64,000 nucleotides of DNA from Caballeronia sp. INDeC2 (GCF_023631325.1 NZ_JALQDG010000026.1:62001-126000), one strand, 5' to 3'; shown: positions 15,732 through 25,547, counted from the first letter of the stretch. Notes: generated by a model from the sequence alone, not told the origin. Numbers and translations are program-made.

Positions 15732-17258
15732 ATGACAAACGACCGGACTCAAAGCACACAAGGCACACCCGCCAACGATTTTCCGACCGAATCGTTCGAG
15801 GATCCCGCCTCGGCCGTCACGCGCCTTTCGGCGATCTATGAAGCGAATACCGCATTTCTGCGCGACGCGTTCGCGCGCTATCGCCGCAACGAGCATTTCA
15901 CGCATCGCGTGCGCGCGTGCTATCCGTTCGTGCGCGTGCGTACCGAGCTGAACACGCAGATCGATTCGCGGCGCTCGTATGGTTTCGTGGCCGGCCCCGG
16001 CATCTATGAAACTACGCTCACGCGCCCCGATCTCTTCGGCGATTACTATCGCGAGCAATTGCGGCTGCTCACGAAGAATCATCACGTGGGCCTCGAAGTC
16101 GGCGTATCCGCGCATCCCATTCCAATTCACTTCGCGTTCGCCGAAGGCATTCATCTCGAAGGTGACCTCGATCGGGACCGGCTGCTCGCGATGCGCAATA
16201 TCTTTGATACGCCCGACCTCGCGTTGCTCGACGATCGCATCGTGAACGGCACGTACGAGCCGGGTCCGGGCGAGCCGCATCCGCTTGCGCTCTTCACGGC
16301 GGCGCGCGTCGATTTCTCGCTGCATCGGCTGAGACACTACACGGCGACCTCTCCCACGCACTTCCAGAACTACGTGCTGTACACGAACTACCAGTTCTAT
16401 ATCGACGAGTTCGTCAAGCTCGGCCGCACGATGATGTCGCGCGCCGATGACGAGGAAACGCGCGCGTATCGCAGCGAGTATTCGTCGTTCGTCGAACCGG
16501 GCGATGTGGTCACGTACAACGCGAATCTCGGCGAGCAGCCGGAGGAAGGCACGCCGTCCGGGCGTCTGCCGCAGATGCCCGCGTATCACCTGAAGCGCGC
16601 GGACGGCAGCGGCATCACGATGGTGAACATCGGCGTGGGGCCGTCGAACGCGAAGACGATCACGGATCACATCGCGGTGTTGCGGCCGCATGCGTGGATC
16701 ATGCTCGGGCACTGCGCGGGTTTGCGCAACACGCAGCGACTGGGCGATTACGTGCTCGCTCACGGTTATGTGCGTGAAGACCACGTGCTCGACGACGATC
16801 TGCCGCTATGGGTGCCGGTGCCGGCGCTCGCGGAAGTGCAGGTTGCGCTGGAGCGCGCGGTTGCGCAGGTGACGAAGCTCGAAGGCGTCGAGCTGAAGCG
16901 CGTGATGCGCACGGGCACGGTCGCGAGCGTCGATAACCGTAACTGGGAATTGCGCGATCATCGCGAGCCGGTGCGCCGGCTGTCGCAGAGCCGGGCGGTG
17001 GCGCTCGATATGGAAAGCGCGACAATCGCGGCGAACGGGTTCCGTTTTCGCGTGCCGTATGGGACGTTGCTATGCGTGTCGGACAAGCCGTTGCATGGTG
17101 AACTGAAGCTGCCTGGCATGGCCGATCAGTTTTATCGCGCGCAAGTGGATCAGCACCTGCAGATCGGCGTGAAGGCGATGGAGTTGCTGCGCGAGAACGG
17201 GTTGTCGAAGCTGCATTCGCGCAAGTTGCGGAGTTTTGCGGAGGTGGCGTTTCAGTAA
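15732..17258 (+). CDS. amn: AMP nucleosidase
   Basis: A protein of 508 residues that splits AMP into adenine and ribose 5-phosphate, linking purine salvage to the adenylate pool. It has the Amn two-domain layout: an N-terminal AMP-binding domain (YPFVRVRTELNTQIDSRRSY, about 63-82) and a C-terminal nucleoside-phosphorylase domain with MVNIGVGPSNAKTITDHIAV near 297-316, LGHCAGLRN near 325 and ALDMESATIAANGFRFRVPY near 424-443. Length is close to the E. coli enzyme. It is monocistronic. Confidence 0.93.
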   Translation: MTNDRTQSTQGTPANDFPTESFEDPASAVTRLSAIYEANTAFLRDAFARYRRNEHFTHRVRACYPFVRVRTELNTQIDSRRSYGFVAGPGIYETTLTRPDLFGDYYREQLRLLTKNHHVGLEVGVSAHPIPIHFAFAEGIHLEGDLDRDRLLAMRNIFDTPDLALLDDRIVNGTYEPGPGEPHPLALFTAARVDFSLHRLRHYTATSPTHFQNYVLYTNYQFYIDEFVKLGRTMMSRADDEETRAYRSEYSSFVEPGDVVTYNANLGEQPEEGTPSGRLPQMPAYHLKRADGSGITMVNIGVGPSNAKTITDHIAVLRPHAWIMLGHCAGLRNTQRLGDYVLAHGYVREDHVLDDDLPLWVPVPALAEVQVALERAVAQVTKLEGVELKRVMRTGTVASVDNRNWELRDHREPVRRLSQSRAVALDMESATIAANGFRFRVPYGTLLCVSDKPLHGELKLPGMADQFYRAQVDQHLQIGVKAMELLRENGLSKLHSRKLRSFAEVAFQ

Positions 17259-17305
17259 CGCGCTTGATAACAGGCGGGCGGCGCAGGATGCCGCCCGCAA
17301 AGCAG

Positions 17306-18151
17306 TTATTGCTGCACGCGTGGGGCCGACAGCAGTCGGCTGTAGTTCATCCAGCCGGTGACAGGCGCTTCGGTGCCGTGAGACGGTGTACAGCCGGTCT
17401 GTTGATCCAGCTCGGCCGGCGTGCAGTACGCGCCCTCGTAAGTAACACGTACCCAAGGCGTGTTCGCACCCGACGATTCGGTGACGTTGCGAATCGTCGA
17501 CGTATCGGCGCTCAATTTCGAATCTTTCGGCACGATGATGACGGCCGCGCAAGTCGAGCCGGGGCACGAGCGCATATTCATGTCGATACCGCCCAGCCAC
17601 ATATCGATGGCGCCGCGATCGCTCGGAGCGATGGAAGCGGGCGAGGTTTCGACGGGCTGTGAAGGCTGCGGCGCAGGCGTCTTGGCCACTGTGAGCCTGC
17701 TAATCCTGTTCAGATCGTCATTGCTGATTCGACGCACGAAGCCAAGTGTCTCTTGGTAACCATCGCTGCCGGTCATCGACAGGTTATAAGCGGTGTGATC
17801 GGTGTTCCGCTGTTTGCGGATGGTCAGAATCTCTTCCTTGCCGTGTGCCGTAGTGTTGACGTTGACCGTTTCCTCGCCGGGGTCCACGTCGCCCAAGGTG
17901 ACGGCCAGCGGCGTATCGCCGTGAAGGATCTGCAAGCGATTATCCGCATAGTAGATCGTGGTCAGGCCCGGAGTCGCGGTAGGAGTCCATACGCCGGAGA
18001 TGTCCTTGAGCAGCGCAATTTTGCCATCCTGAGCAACGGAGGCCGGCTTGGTATTCGAGGGGCTTTTCGATTGGTCGCAGGCGGTGAGCAGTGAGATGGC
18101 CATAGCCGCGGCGGCGGCTAGCTGCAATGGTCGATTCGAGAAATGTTTCAT
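17306..18151 (-). CDS. Lipoprotein of unknown function
   Basis: A protein of 281 residues with a lipobox, LLTAC, at the end of a 24-residue signal (MKHFSNRPLQLAAAAAMAIS), so a lipid-anchored periplasmic or outer-membrane protein. The middle (GVWTPTATPGLTTIYYADNR) looks like a beta-rich lipocalin-type or meta-like unit. The C-terminal 90 residues contain two pairs of cysteines (RSCPGSTC and YCTPAELDQQTGC) in an SH3-like arrangement. I do not recognise a named family. It is convergent with amn. Confidence 0.75.
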   Translation of the reverse strand: MKHFSNRPLQLAAAAAMAISLLTACDQSKSPSNTKPASVAQDGKIALLKDISGVWTPTATPGLTTIYYADNRLQILHGDTPLAVTLGDVDPGEETVNVNTTAHGKEEILTIRKQRNTDHTAYNLSMTGSDGYQETLGFVRRISNDDLNRISRLTVAKTPAPQPSQPVETSPASIAPSDRGAIDMWLGGIDMNMRSCPGSTCAAVIIVPKDSKLSADTSTIRNVTESSGANTPWVRVTYEGAYCTPAELDQQTGCTPSHGTEAPVTGWMNYSRLLSAPRVQQ

Positions 18152-18428
18152 GTTGGGTGCGGGCTTGCCATTTCTGGCAAAGGCAAGGGCGTTCCGATTG
18201 GGGCGCTATCTCGAAAAGCCAGATAATCAGTGAAAGCTATCGACGAACGCAAAAACTCGCAGGTGCCTGCTTGTCGTATGCGAGCTTCGACGAGCGCCAA
18301 GACGCAGGGCTAACAGCCCGCGCGGGCGCTAGGATACATTTCGGATAACTATATTGTGTGGAAATATGTGATGCCGCGGCATTGTTGTGCCGGGATATTG
18401 AGAAGTGCGTTACGACAATTTCAAGCTT
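18152..18428. other. Intergenic stretch, no gene seen
   Basis: Between the lipoprotein start and the terminator of the LOG-family gene there are only short frames without ribosome sites. The AT-rich bases near 18340-18370 may hold the lipoprotein's promoter, but no clear -35 is visible. Confidence 0.35.
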
Positions 18429-18454
18429 AAAGGCCGTGGGCGCACACGGCCTTT
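18429..18454 (-). terminator. Terminator of the LOG-family gene
   Basis: AAAGGCCGTG (18429-18438) and CACGGCCTTT (18445-18454) form a 10-bp stem with a 6-base loop, 22 bases past the stop of the minus-strand LOG-family gene. A short T run closes the stem on that strand. Confidence 0.75.
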
Positions 18455-18475
18455 CGCACGGTCGGTGCTACCGGG

Positions 18476-19225
18476 TCAAAGATAAAACATCCGATCCTCA
18501 TCCGACTTGCTCTCCGCCGGCTGCTCGACCGAGTCTTCGCGATCTTCATAGAACCGCAACACCGCATCGAGCACCTGATCCGGATCGTCGATCACCTGCA
18601 TCAGATCGAGGTCCTTCGGGCTGATCACGCCGTTGGTCAGCAACGTGTTCTTGAACCAGTCGAGCAACCCGGCCCAGAACTCCGCACCCACGAGCACGAT
18701 CGGCACGTGACGCGACTTCTTGGTCTGAATCAGCGTCAACACTTCGGCGAGTTCATCCAGCGTGCCGAAGCCGCCGGGCATCACCACGACCGCATCCGAA
18801 TTCTTCACGAACGTCACCTTGCGCGTGAAGAAGTGCCGGAAGCGCAGCGAGATGTCCTGCCACTGATTGCCCGATTGCTCGTGCGGCAGTTCGATATTCA
18901 GACCCACCGACGGCGACTTGCCCGCATGCGCGCCTTTGTTGGCCGCTTCCATGATGCCCGGCCCGCCGCCCGATATGACGGCGAAGCCCGCGTCGGAGAA
19001 TTTCTGCGCGATTTCTATCGTGAGCTGATAGTACGGCGACTCCGGTTTCAGGCGCGCCGAACCATAGATGCTGATGGCAGGGCGAATCTCCGAGAGGTAC
19101 TCGGTCGCCTCGATAAACTCTGCCATAATCGTGAACATCTGCCACGATGCGCGAGCCTTCTTGGCCGTCGCGCGCTCTTGATCTGCGAGTGATCGCAGAC
19201 TCGGAATCACTTTTCTCTTGTTCAT
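18476..19225 (-). CDS. TIGR00730/LOG-family nucleotide 5'-monophosphate phosphoribohydrolase
   Basis: A protein of 249 residues with the Rossmann-like LOG fold. The two signatures are SGGGPGIMEAANKGAH near 86-101 and PGGFGTLDELAEVL near 149-162. Members cleave the N-glycosidic bond of purine nucleotides, and plant-associated ones release active cytokinins; the bacterial housekeeping substrate is probably AMP-like. Its start codon lies one base from the divergent polA start, so the translation signals of each gene lie inside the other. Confidence 0.88.
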   Translation of the reverse strand: MNKRKVIPSLRSLADQERATAKKARASWQMFTIMAEFIEATEYLSEIRPAISIYGSARLKPESPYYQLTIEIAQKFSDAGFAVISGGGPGIMEAANKGAHAGKSPSVGLNIELPHEQSGNQWQDISLRFRHFFTRKVTFVKNSDAVVVMPGGFGTLDELAEVLTLIQTKKSRHVPIVLVGAEFWAGLLDWFKNTLLTNGVISPKDLDLMQVIDDPDQVLDAVLRFYEDREDSVEQPAESKSDEDRMFYL

Positions 19226-19226
19226 A

Positions 19227-21965
19227 ATGCCTGAAGAACTAAGTCTTGAAGGTAAGACCCTGCTATTGGTCGACGGTTCTAGTTACTTGTACCGGGCCTA
19301 CCATGCGATGCCGGACTTGCGAGGCCCCGACGGCGGGCCCACCGGCGCTCTGTATGGAATGATCAACATGCTGCGGCGCTTGCGGCGCGAAATCAATGCA
19401 GAGTATAGCGCGTGCGTATTTGATGCCAAAGGCAAGACTTTCCGCGACGACTGGTACGCCGAATACAAAGCCAACCGGCCTTCGATGCCGGAAGACCTCT
19501 CCAGACAGATCGAGCCTATTCACGTCGCCGTGCGCGCGCTCGGCTGGCCGCTCGTCATGATCGAAGGCGTCGAGGCCGACGACGTCATCGGCACGCTCGC
19601 AGTCGTTGCCGAGAAGCGCGGCATGAAGGTGATCGTGTCGACGGGCGACAAGGATCTGGCTCAACTCGTGACGGATCATGTCACCCTCATCAATACGATG
19701 ACCAACGAAACGCTCGACCGCGCCGGCGTGCTCGCGAAGTTCGGCGTGCCGCCGGAGCGGATCGTCGACTATCTTTCGCTTATCGGCGATACCGTCGATA
19801 ACGTGCCGGGCGTCGAGAAGTGCGGTCCCAAGACAGCGCTCAAATGGCTCACGCAATACGACACCCTTGATGGCATCGTAGAACATGCCGGCGAGATCAA
19901 GGGTGCGGTAGGAGACAATCTGCGCAAGGCTCTGGACTTCCTGCCGATGGCGCGAAAGCTCGTCACCGTGCACACGGAATGCGATCTCACTTCGCAGATC
20001 GAGTCGATCGACGACACGCTCGCCACGCGTCCCGAGTCGCGCGACGAACTGCGCGACGTCTTTCTGCGTCACGGCTTCAAGACATGGTTGCGCGAAATCG
20101 AAATCGCCGATGCCGTCGAAGGGCCGACCGATACGCCGCCTGCCGAAGTCACCGAAATCGTGCATCACTACGAGACGGTGCAGACGTGGGAACAGTTCGA
20201 TGCGTGGCTCAAGCGCATCGACGAAGCGGAGCTGACGTCGTTCGATACCGAGACCACATCGCTCGATCCGATGACCGCGCAGATCGTCGGCATGTCGTTG
20301 TCGACCGAGCCGGGTCATGCGGCCTACATTCCGGTCGCGCATCGCGGGCCGGATGCGCCCGAGCAATTGCCGCGCGATGAAGTGCTCGCGAAGCTCAAGC
20401 CCTGGCTCGAAGACGCATCGAAGAAAAAAGTCGGTCAGCATTTGAAGTACGACGAGCAGGTGCTCGCGAACTACGGCATCGAAATGCGCGGCGTCGAGCA
20501 CGACACGCTGCTGCAATCATACGTGCTCGAGTCCCATCGGCCGCACGACATGGACAACCTCGCGTTGCGTCATCTCGGCGTAAAGACCATCAAGTACGAA
20601 GACGTCGCGGGCAAGGGCGCGTCGCAGATCGGGTTCGATGAAGTGCCGCTCGACAAGGCCGCGGCTTATGCTGCCGAAGACGCCGATATCACGCTGCGTT
20701 TGCATCACGCGCTCTATCCGCAAGTGGCGCGTGAGGAAGGCTTGTTGCACGTGTATCGCGACATCGAATTGCCGACCTCGCGCGTGCTGCGCAAGATGGA
20801 GCGTAACGGTGTACTGATCGATCGCGCGCGGCTCGATACGCAGAGCAACGAGATCGCGAAGCGTCTCATCGAATTGCAGGCGCAAGCTTATGAACTCGCG
20901 GGCGGTGAATTCAATCTCGGTTCCCCGAAGCAGATCGGCCAGATCTTCTTCGAGAAGCTGCAATTGCCGGTCGTGAAGAAGACGCCGAGCGGCGCGCCTT
21001 CCACCGATGAAGAAGTGCTGCAAAAGCTGGCCGAAGATTATCCGTTGCCGAAGGTGCTGCTGGAGCATCGCGGGCTGTCGAAGCTCAAGTCCACCTATAC
21101 GGACAAGCTGCCGCGCATGGTGAACGCATCGACGGGACGTGTGCATACGAACTATGCGCAGGCCGTCGCGGTGACGGGGCGGCTGTCGTCGAACGAGCCG
21201 AACTTGCAGAACATCCCGGTGCGCACGGGCGAAGGGCGACGCATCCGCGAAGCGTTCATCGCGCCGCCGGGCAGGAAGATCGTGTCGGCGGATTACTCGC
21301 AAATCGAACTGCGCATCATGGCGCATATTTCCGGCGATGAATCGCTGATGCGCGCATTCAAGGAAGGCGAGGACGTGCATCGCGCAACGGCATCGGAAGT
21401 GTTCAGCGTGACGCCGCTCGAAGTCGATAGCGATCAGCGTCGCATCGCGAAGGTCATCAACTTCGGTCTGATCTACGGCATGAGTTCGTTCGGGCTCGCA
21501 TCGAATCTCGGCATCACGCGCGATGCGGCGAAGCTTTATATCGATCGCTATTTCGCGCGTTATCCGGGCGTGGCGGCGTATATGGAGAACACGCGCGTGA
21601 GCGCGAAGGCGAACGGCTTTGTCGAGACCGTGTTCGGCCGGCGTCTGTGGCTGCCCGAGATCAACGGCGGTAGCGGGCCGCGCCGTCAGGCGGCTGAGCG
21701 CGCCGCGATCAATGCGCCGATGCAGGGCACCGCCGCCGATCTCATCAAGCTGTCGATGATCGCGGTGCAGGACTGGCTCGAAGCGTCGGACATCGGCGCG
21801 AAGATGATCATGCAGGTGCACGACGAACTCGTGCTCGAAGTGTCCGAGGAAGCGTTGCCCGAGGTCAGGAAGCGCTTACCTGAACTGATGTGCGGCGTCG
21901 CGAAGCTGAAGGTGCCGCTCGTCGCGGAAGTCGGTGTCGGCAACAACTGGGAAGAAGCGCACTGA
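19227..21965 (+). CDS. polA: DNA polymerase I
   Basis: A protein of 912 residues with all three domains. The 5'-3' exonuclease occupies about 1-290 (LLLVDGSSYLYRAYHAMP; GVEADDVIGTLA). The 3'-5' exonuclease, about 325-505, keeps FDTETTSLDP, so its catalytic acids look intact. The polymerase domain has motif A VSADYSQIELRIMAHISGDE, motif B RRIAKVINFGLIYG and motif C MQVHDELVLEV. It repairs DNA and replaces RNA primers. ATG 19227 is preferred over TTG 19218 because it avoids overlap with the divergent LOG gene. Confidence 0.96.
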   Translation: MPEELSLEGKTLLLVDGSSYLYRAYHAMPDLRGPDGGPTGALYGMINMLRRLRREINAEYSACVFDAKGKTFRDDWYAEYKANRPSMPEDLSRQIEPIHVAVRALGWPLVMIEGVEADDVIGTLAVVAEKRGMKVIVSTGDKDLAQLVTDHVTLINTMTNETLDRAGVLAKFGVPPERIVDYLSLIGDTVDNVPGVEKCGPKTALKWLTQYDTLDGIVEHAGEIKGAVGDNLRKALDFLPMARKLVTVHTECDLTSQIESIDDTLATRPESRDELRDVFLRHGFKTWLREIEIADAVEGPTDTPPAEVTEIVHHYETVQTWEQFDAWLKRIDEAELTSFDTETTSLDPMTAQIVGMSLSTEPGHAAYIPVAHRGPDAPEQLPRDEVLAKLKPWLEDASKKKVGQHLKYDEQVLANYGIEMRGVEHDTLLQSYVLESHRPHDMDNLALRHLGVKTIKYEDVAGKGASQIGFDEVPLDKAAAYAAEDADITLRLHHALYPQVAREEGLLHVYRDIELPTSRVLRKMERNGVLIDRARLDTQSNEIAKRLIELQAQAYELAGGEFNLGSPKQIGQIFFEKLQLPVVKKTPSGAPSTDEEVLQKLAEDYPLPKVLLEHRGLSKLKSTYTDKLPRMVNASTGRVHTNYAQAVAVTGRLSSNEPNLQNIPVRTGEGRRIREAFIAPPGRKIVSADYSQIELRIMAHISGDESLMRAFKEGEDVHRATASEVFSVTPLEVDSDQRRIAKVINFGLIYGMSSFGLASNLGITRDAAKLYIDRYFARYPGVAAYMENTRVSAKANGFVETVFGRRLWLPEINGGSGPRRQAAERAAINAPMQGTAADLIKLSMIAVQDWLEASDIGAKMIMQVHDELVLEVSEEALPEVRKRLPELMCGVAKLKVPLVAEVGVGNNWEEAH

Positions 21966-22117
21966 AATTCGTTGCGCAAGGCATATGCGGCACATGTCGC
22001 ATATGCCCGACATGTTGGTGACACGCTTGTGACTGTCATTGAAGCTCACGCACAATAAGTCGATCGAGGAAGATACGCACGAAGGCCGATCCAATATAAA
22101 AGCACAGGGAGAGTTCC

Positions 22118-23482
22118 ATGCATCGCTTCATCATCGTCGGCGGAGGGGCTGGCGGCCTCGAACTCGCGACTCGTCTCGGCGACCGTTTCGGCTCGACGGA
22201 TGGCAAGACCCCGCCCAAGGCGCAAGTCACGCTCGTCGATCGCAATCCGACGCATATCTGGAAGCCGCTCCTGCATGAAGTCGCGGCGGGCAGCATGGAT
22301 CCGTTCACGCAGGAACTCGAATACGCGGCGCAAGCGCTGTGGCATGGTTTCGAGTTTCAGCAGGGCGAACTGGTCGGGCTGGATCGCGCGGGCAAGCGCA
22401 TTACGATCGGCGCGTTGCGCGATGACGAAGCCGGCGAGCTTCTTCCCGAGCGCGAACTGGAATACGACACGCTCGTCATCGCGATCGGCAGTACGACGCA
22501 TTTCTTCGGCGTCGAAGGCGCGCAGCATTACTCGATCGCGCTCGATACGGTCGGCCAGGCCGAACTCTTTCGCAAGCGCCTGATCGCGGCCTGCATGCGC
22601 GCGGAGCACTTCGCGCCGGAACCCGTCGCGGCGGGCGTGGAAGACGGCGAGGACGAGCCGGGCGTCGATCCGGTGCCGCGCATCCAGGTGGCGATCGTCG
22701 GCGCCGGCGCGACGGGCGTCGAATTGTCGGCGGAACTGCGAAACACCGCGCAAGTGCTTTCCGCATACGGATTGCACAAGCTCGATCCGAAGCACGATAT
22801 CGGCATCGTGCTGATCGAAGCCGGGCCGCGCATTCTGCCCGCGTTGCAGGAGCGCGTGTCCATCGCGACGGCGGAACTGCTCACCAAGCTCGGCGTGAAG
22901 CTAATGACCGGCGAAACGGTCGCGCAAGTGTCGCGCGATGCGATCCGCACGGCGAGCGGCAAGACGATTCGCGCGGATCTCACGGTCTGGGCGGCCGGCA
23001 TCAAGGCGCCCGCGATCCTCGCCAGTCTCGAAGGTCTGCCGACGAACCGCCTCGGCCAGTTGATCGTGCGTCGCACGCTGCAAACCGAAACCGACGACAA
23101 CGTCTTCGCGCTCGGCGATTGCGCCGCGTGTCCGTGGCCCGGCAACGAGCGCAACGTGCCGCCGCGCGCGCAGGCCGCGCATCAGCAGGCGAGTTTCCTG
23201 TTCAAGTCGTTCGAGCGGATGTTGCAGGGCAAGCCGCTGCCCGAATATACGTATCGCGATTTCGGCTCGCTGGTGTCGCTCGGGCATTACAGCGCGGTCG
23301 GCAACCTTATGGGCGGGCTGATCGGCGGCAACATGCTGATCGAAGGGCTCTTCGCGCGCTTCATGTACATGTCGCTTTACCGGCTGCACGTCGCCGCGCT
23401 GCACGGCTATGCGCGCATGATGCTCGATACCGTCGCGCACTGGCTGCGCCGTTCCACCGCGCCACGGGTGAAGCTGCACTGA
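22118..23482 (+). CDS. ndh: Type II NADH dehydrogenase (NDH-2)
   Basis: A protein of 454 residues: a single-subunit, non-proton-pumping NADH:quinone oxidoreductase on the inner face of the membrane. The FAD-binding motif is at the very start (IIVGGGAGGLELATRLG), the NADH-binding Rossmann motif near 190 (VAIVGAGATGVELSAEL), and ALGDCAACPWPG near 330 contacts FAD. The C-terminal amphipathic helices anchor it to the membrane. The ribosome site GGGAGAG precedes ATG 22118. No partner genes are adjacent. Confidence 0.88.
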   Translation: MHRFIIVGGGAGGLELATRLGDRFGSTDGKTPPKAQVTLVDRNPTHIWKPLLHEVAAGSMDPFTQELEYAAQALWHGFEFQQGELVGLDRAGKRITIGALRDDEAGELLPERELEYDTLVIAIGSTTHFFGVEGAQHYSIALDTVGQAELFRKRLIAACMRAEHFAPEPVAAGVEDGEDEPGVDPVPRIQVAIVGAGATGVELSAELRNTAQVLSAYGLHKLDPKHDIGIVLIEAGPRILPALQERVSIATAELLTKLGVKLMTGETVAQVSRDAIRTASGKTIRADLTVWAAGIKAPAILASLEGLPTNRLGQLIVRRTLQTETDDNVFALGDCAACPWPGNERNVPPRAQAAHQQASFLFKSFERMLQGKPLPEYTYRDFGSLVSLGHYSAVGNLMGGLIGGNMLIEGLFARFMYMSLYRLHVAALHGYARMMLDTVAHWLRRSTAPRVKLH

Positions 23483-23685
23483 AGTTGCACTAACGCGGAA
23501 TAGAACGCCTGCGCCATTCGTTCAAAGCTGTTTAGAATGGGCGGCGCGCTTTATCCACGGCGCGCGTTCATCGTCGTGCAGCGCCGCGTTTCGTGCAGCC
23601 TCGAGCACGTCGCGCGGGTCCAAGGATCCACGCCGTCGCACTCGATCGCGAACATGACGCGACGGCTCCGCCGCAGGAGCTATCC

Positions 23686-24561
23686 ATGCTAGACCCTGAA
23701 GTCGACAGCCTCATTCCGCACGTTCCGTTCAATCGGCGCACGTTCATCAAGGCGACCTTCGGGACCGGCTTCGCGGCCGCCGTGCTGCCGGTGTCCGCGC
23801 AAACCATTCATACCGATTCCGACGGCCTGGAAGCGGGCGCCATCGGCATACGCGGGGCGGACGGCACGCTCGTGCCGGCGTATCGCGCACAGCCGAAAGG
23901 CAAGACGCATCTGCCGGTGATCATCGTCATTCACGAGATTTTCGGGGTCCACGAGCATATCGCCGATGTCTGCCGGCGCTTCGCCAAGCAGGGTTATCTG
24001 GCCATCGCGCCGGATCTCTATACGCGTCAGGGCGATGCGTCGGCGTTCAAGTCGATGCAGCAACTGAACGAGCAACTGGTGTCGAAGGTGCCCGATTCGC
24101 AGGTGATCTCCGACATCGACCAGACCGTCAAATGGGCGGGCGAGCATGGCGGCGATCCGAAGCGCGTCGGCATAAACGGATTCTGCTGGGGCGGGCGCAT
24201 TGCCTGGCTCTATGCCGAGCACAATCCCGACGTGAAGGCGGGCGTGGCGTGGTACGGGCGGCTCGCCGGCAACAAGACCGAGAACACGCCGAACAATCCG
24301 GTCGACCTCGCAAGTCAGCTCAAGGTGCCGGTGCTCGGGCTGTATGGCCGGCAGGACCAGAGCATCCCGCAGGACACCATCGAGCAGATGAAGCAGGCGC
24401 TCGCGAACGATCCGCCGCCCGCGAGGAACTCGCAGTTCGTCGTCTACGACGATGCGCCGCACGCGTTTTTCGCGGATTACCGTCCGAGCTATCGCAAGGC
24501 CGACGCCGAAGACGGCTGGAAGCGCGCGCTCGCGTGGTTCCGCGAGCACGGCGTCAGATAA
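23686..24561 (+). CDS. Dienelactone hydrolase-family protein with a Tat signal
   Basis: A protein of 291 residues. Residues 13-40 (FNRRTFIKATFGTGFAAAVL, ending VSAQ) form a twin-arginine signal peptide with Arg 17 and Arg 18, so it is probably exported folded to the periplasm. The hydrolase domain has the cysteine nucleophile at 167 (GINGFCWGGR), an acid in YGRQDQSIP and a His in DDAPHAFFADY, the Cys-Asp-His triad of dienelactone hydrolases. No aromatic ring-cleavage genes are adjacent, so the true substrate is open. Its stop is 6 bases from that of the convergent sulfurtransferase. Confidence 0.85.
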   Translation: MLDPEVDSLIPHVPFNRRTFIKATFGTGFAAAVLPVSAQTIHTDSDGLEAGAIGIRGADGTLVPAYRAQPKGKTHLPVIIVIHEIFGVHEHIADVCRRFAKQGYLAIAPDLYTRQGDASAFKSMQQLNEQLVSKVPDSQVISDIDQTVKWAGEHGGDPKRVGINGFCWGGRIAWLYAEHNPDVKAGVAWYGRLAGNKTENTPNNPVDLASQLKVPVLGLYGRQDQSIPQDTIEQMKQALANDPPPARNSQFVVYDDAPHAFFADYRPSYRKADAEDGWKRALAWFREHGVR

Positions 24562-24567
24562 CGGAGT

Positions 24568-25437
24568 TCAGGGATTCGGGCCGGTCGCGACCGGCCGGCC
24601 CGAATCGGCGCTCCACTCGCTCCAGGAGCCGGGATAGAGCGCCGCGCCATGCAGGCCCGCGATTTCCATCGCGAGCGCGTTGTGACAGGCAGTCACGCCC
24701 GATCCGCATTGCAGCACGATGCGGTCGGCAGGTGTCGTGCCGACCAGCGAGCCGAACGCCTCGCGCAGTTCGTGCGCGGTCTTGAAGCGGGCTTCCGCCG
24801 TCAAGTTGTTCTTGAAGAAGTGATTGAGCGCGCCGGGGATATGCCCGCCGACAGGATCGATCGTCTCGTTCTCGCCGCGATAGCGGTCGGCGGCGCGGGC
24901 GTCGATCAGCAGATGATCGCGCGTGCCGATGCCGCGCTCGATCGCCTGCGCGTCGATGGTCACCTGAAGCGGCGCGCCTGCCTTGAACGTGCCTTGGGCC
25001 TTAGGCGGCACGGCGCTGTCGAGCGGATTGCCGGCGGCTTCCCACGCTTGCAGGCCGCCATCGAGCAGCGCGACGGAATCGTGACCGAGCCAGCGCAAGA
25101 GCCACCAGAGCCGCGCGGCGTACATGCCGCCGTGGGCATCGTATGCAACGACTTGCTGGCCTTCGTTCAGTCCGAAGCTCGCCAGCTTCAAAACGAGCGC
25201 CGCGCGTTCGGGCAGCGGATGACGCCCGTTCGTGCCGGTCTTGACGCCCGACAAATCGCGGTCCAGATGGAGATAGTGTGCACCGGGAATATGCCCCTGC
25301 GCATACGCCGCCTCGCCCGATTCCGGCGCGGCGAGGTCGAAGCGGCAATCGAATACGAGGATGCTGCCGGGCGCGGCGGCGAGCCGTTCGGCGAGATTCG
25401 CCGCCGAGATGAGCGTGGTGTAGTGGGTGTGCGGCAT
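24568..25437 (-). CDS. Sulfurtransferase, 3-mercaptopyruvate/thiosulfate type
   Basis: A protein of 289 residues with two rhodanese domains. The inactive first domain covers about 5-140 (VFDCRFDLAAPESG, GHIPGAHYLHLDRDLSG). The active second domain covers about 160-285 and has the catalytic Cys 244 in CGSGVTACHN; a GSGVTA loop is typical of mercaptopyruvate sulfurtransferases. It would transfer sulfane sulfur to cyanide or thiols in the cytoplasm. The start ATG 25437 is the family start; an upstream extension would run through the terminator of the neighbouring gene. Confidence 0.88.
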   Translation of the reverse strand: MPHTHYTTLISAANLAERLAAAPGSILVFDCRFDLAAPESGEAAYAQGHIPGAHYLHLDRDLSGVKTGTNGRHPLPERAALVLKLASFGLNEGQQVVAYDAHGGMYAARLWWLLRWLGHDSVALLDGGLQAWEAAGNPLDSAVPPKAQGTFKAGAPLQVTIDAQAIERGIGTRDHLLIDARAADRYRGENETIDPVGGHIPGALNHFFKNNLTAEARFKTAHELREAFGSLVGTTPADRIVLQCGSGVTACHNALAMEIAGLHGAALYPGSWSEWSADSGRPVATGPNP

Positions 25438-25483
25438 GACGGCTCCTGAAGCACGCTTGCAATGCGGGGATAGCCAATAGTCT

Positions 25484-25511
25484 AAAAGAAAAAACGGGCT
25501 CGAAAGCCCGT
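25484..25511 (-). terminator. Terminator after the Rieske oxygenase gene
   Basis: On the minus strand ACGGGCT-TTCG-AGCCCGT (25511-25494) is followed by TTTTTTCTTTT. The stable tetraloop and long U tract make a strong terminator, placed between the oxygenase stop and the sulfurtransferase start, so these two genes are probably separate units. Confidence 0.85.
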
Positions 25512-25547
25512 CTTTTCTCGACATCCGACGCAAAGCCGAAACCGCGT

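Noticed and set aside
15645..16784. 379-codon minus-strand frame inside amn
   Set aside because: The AMP nucleosidase on the other strand is full length with conserved motifs; this frame is a shadow.
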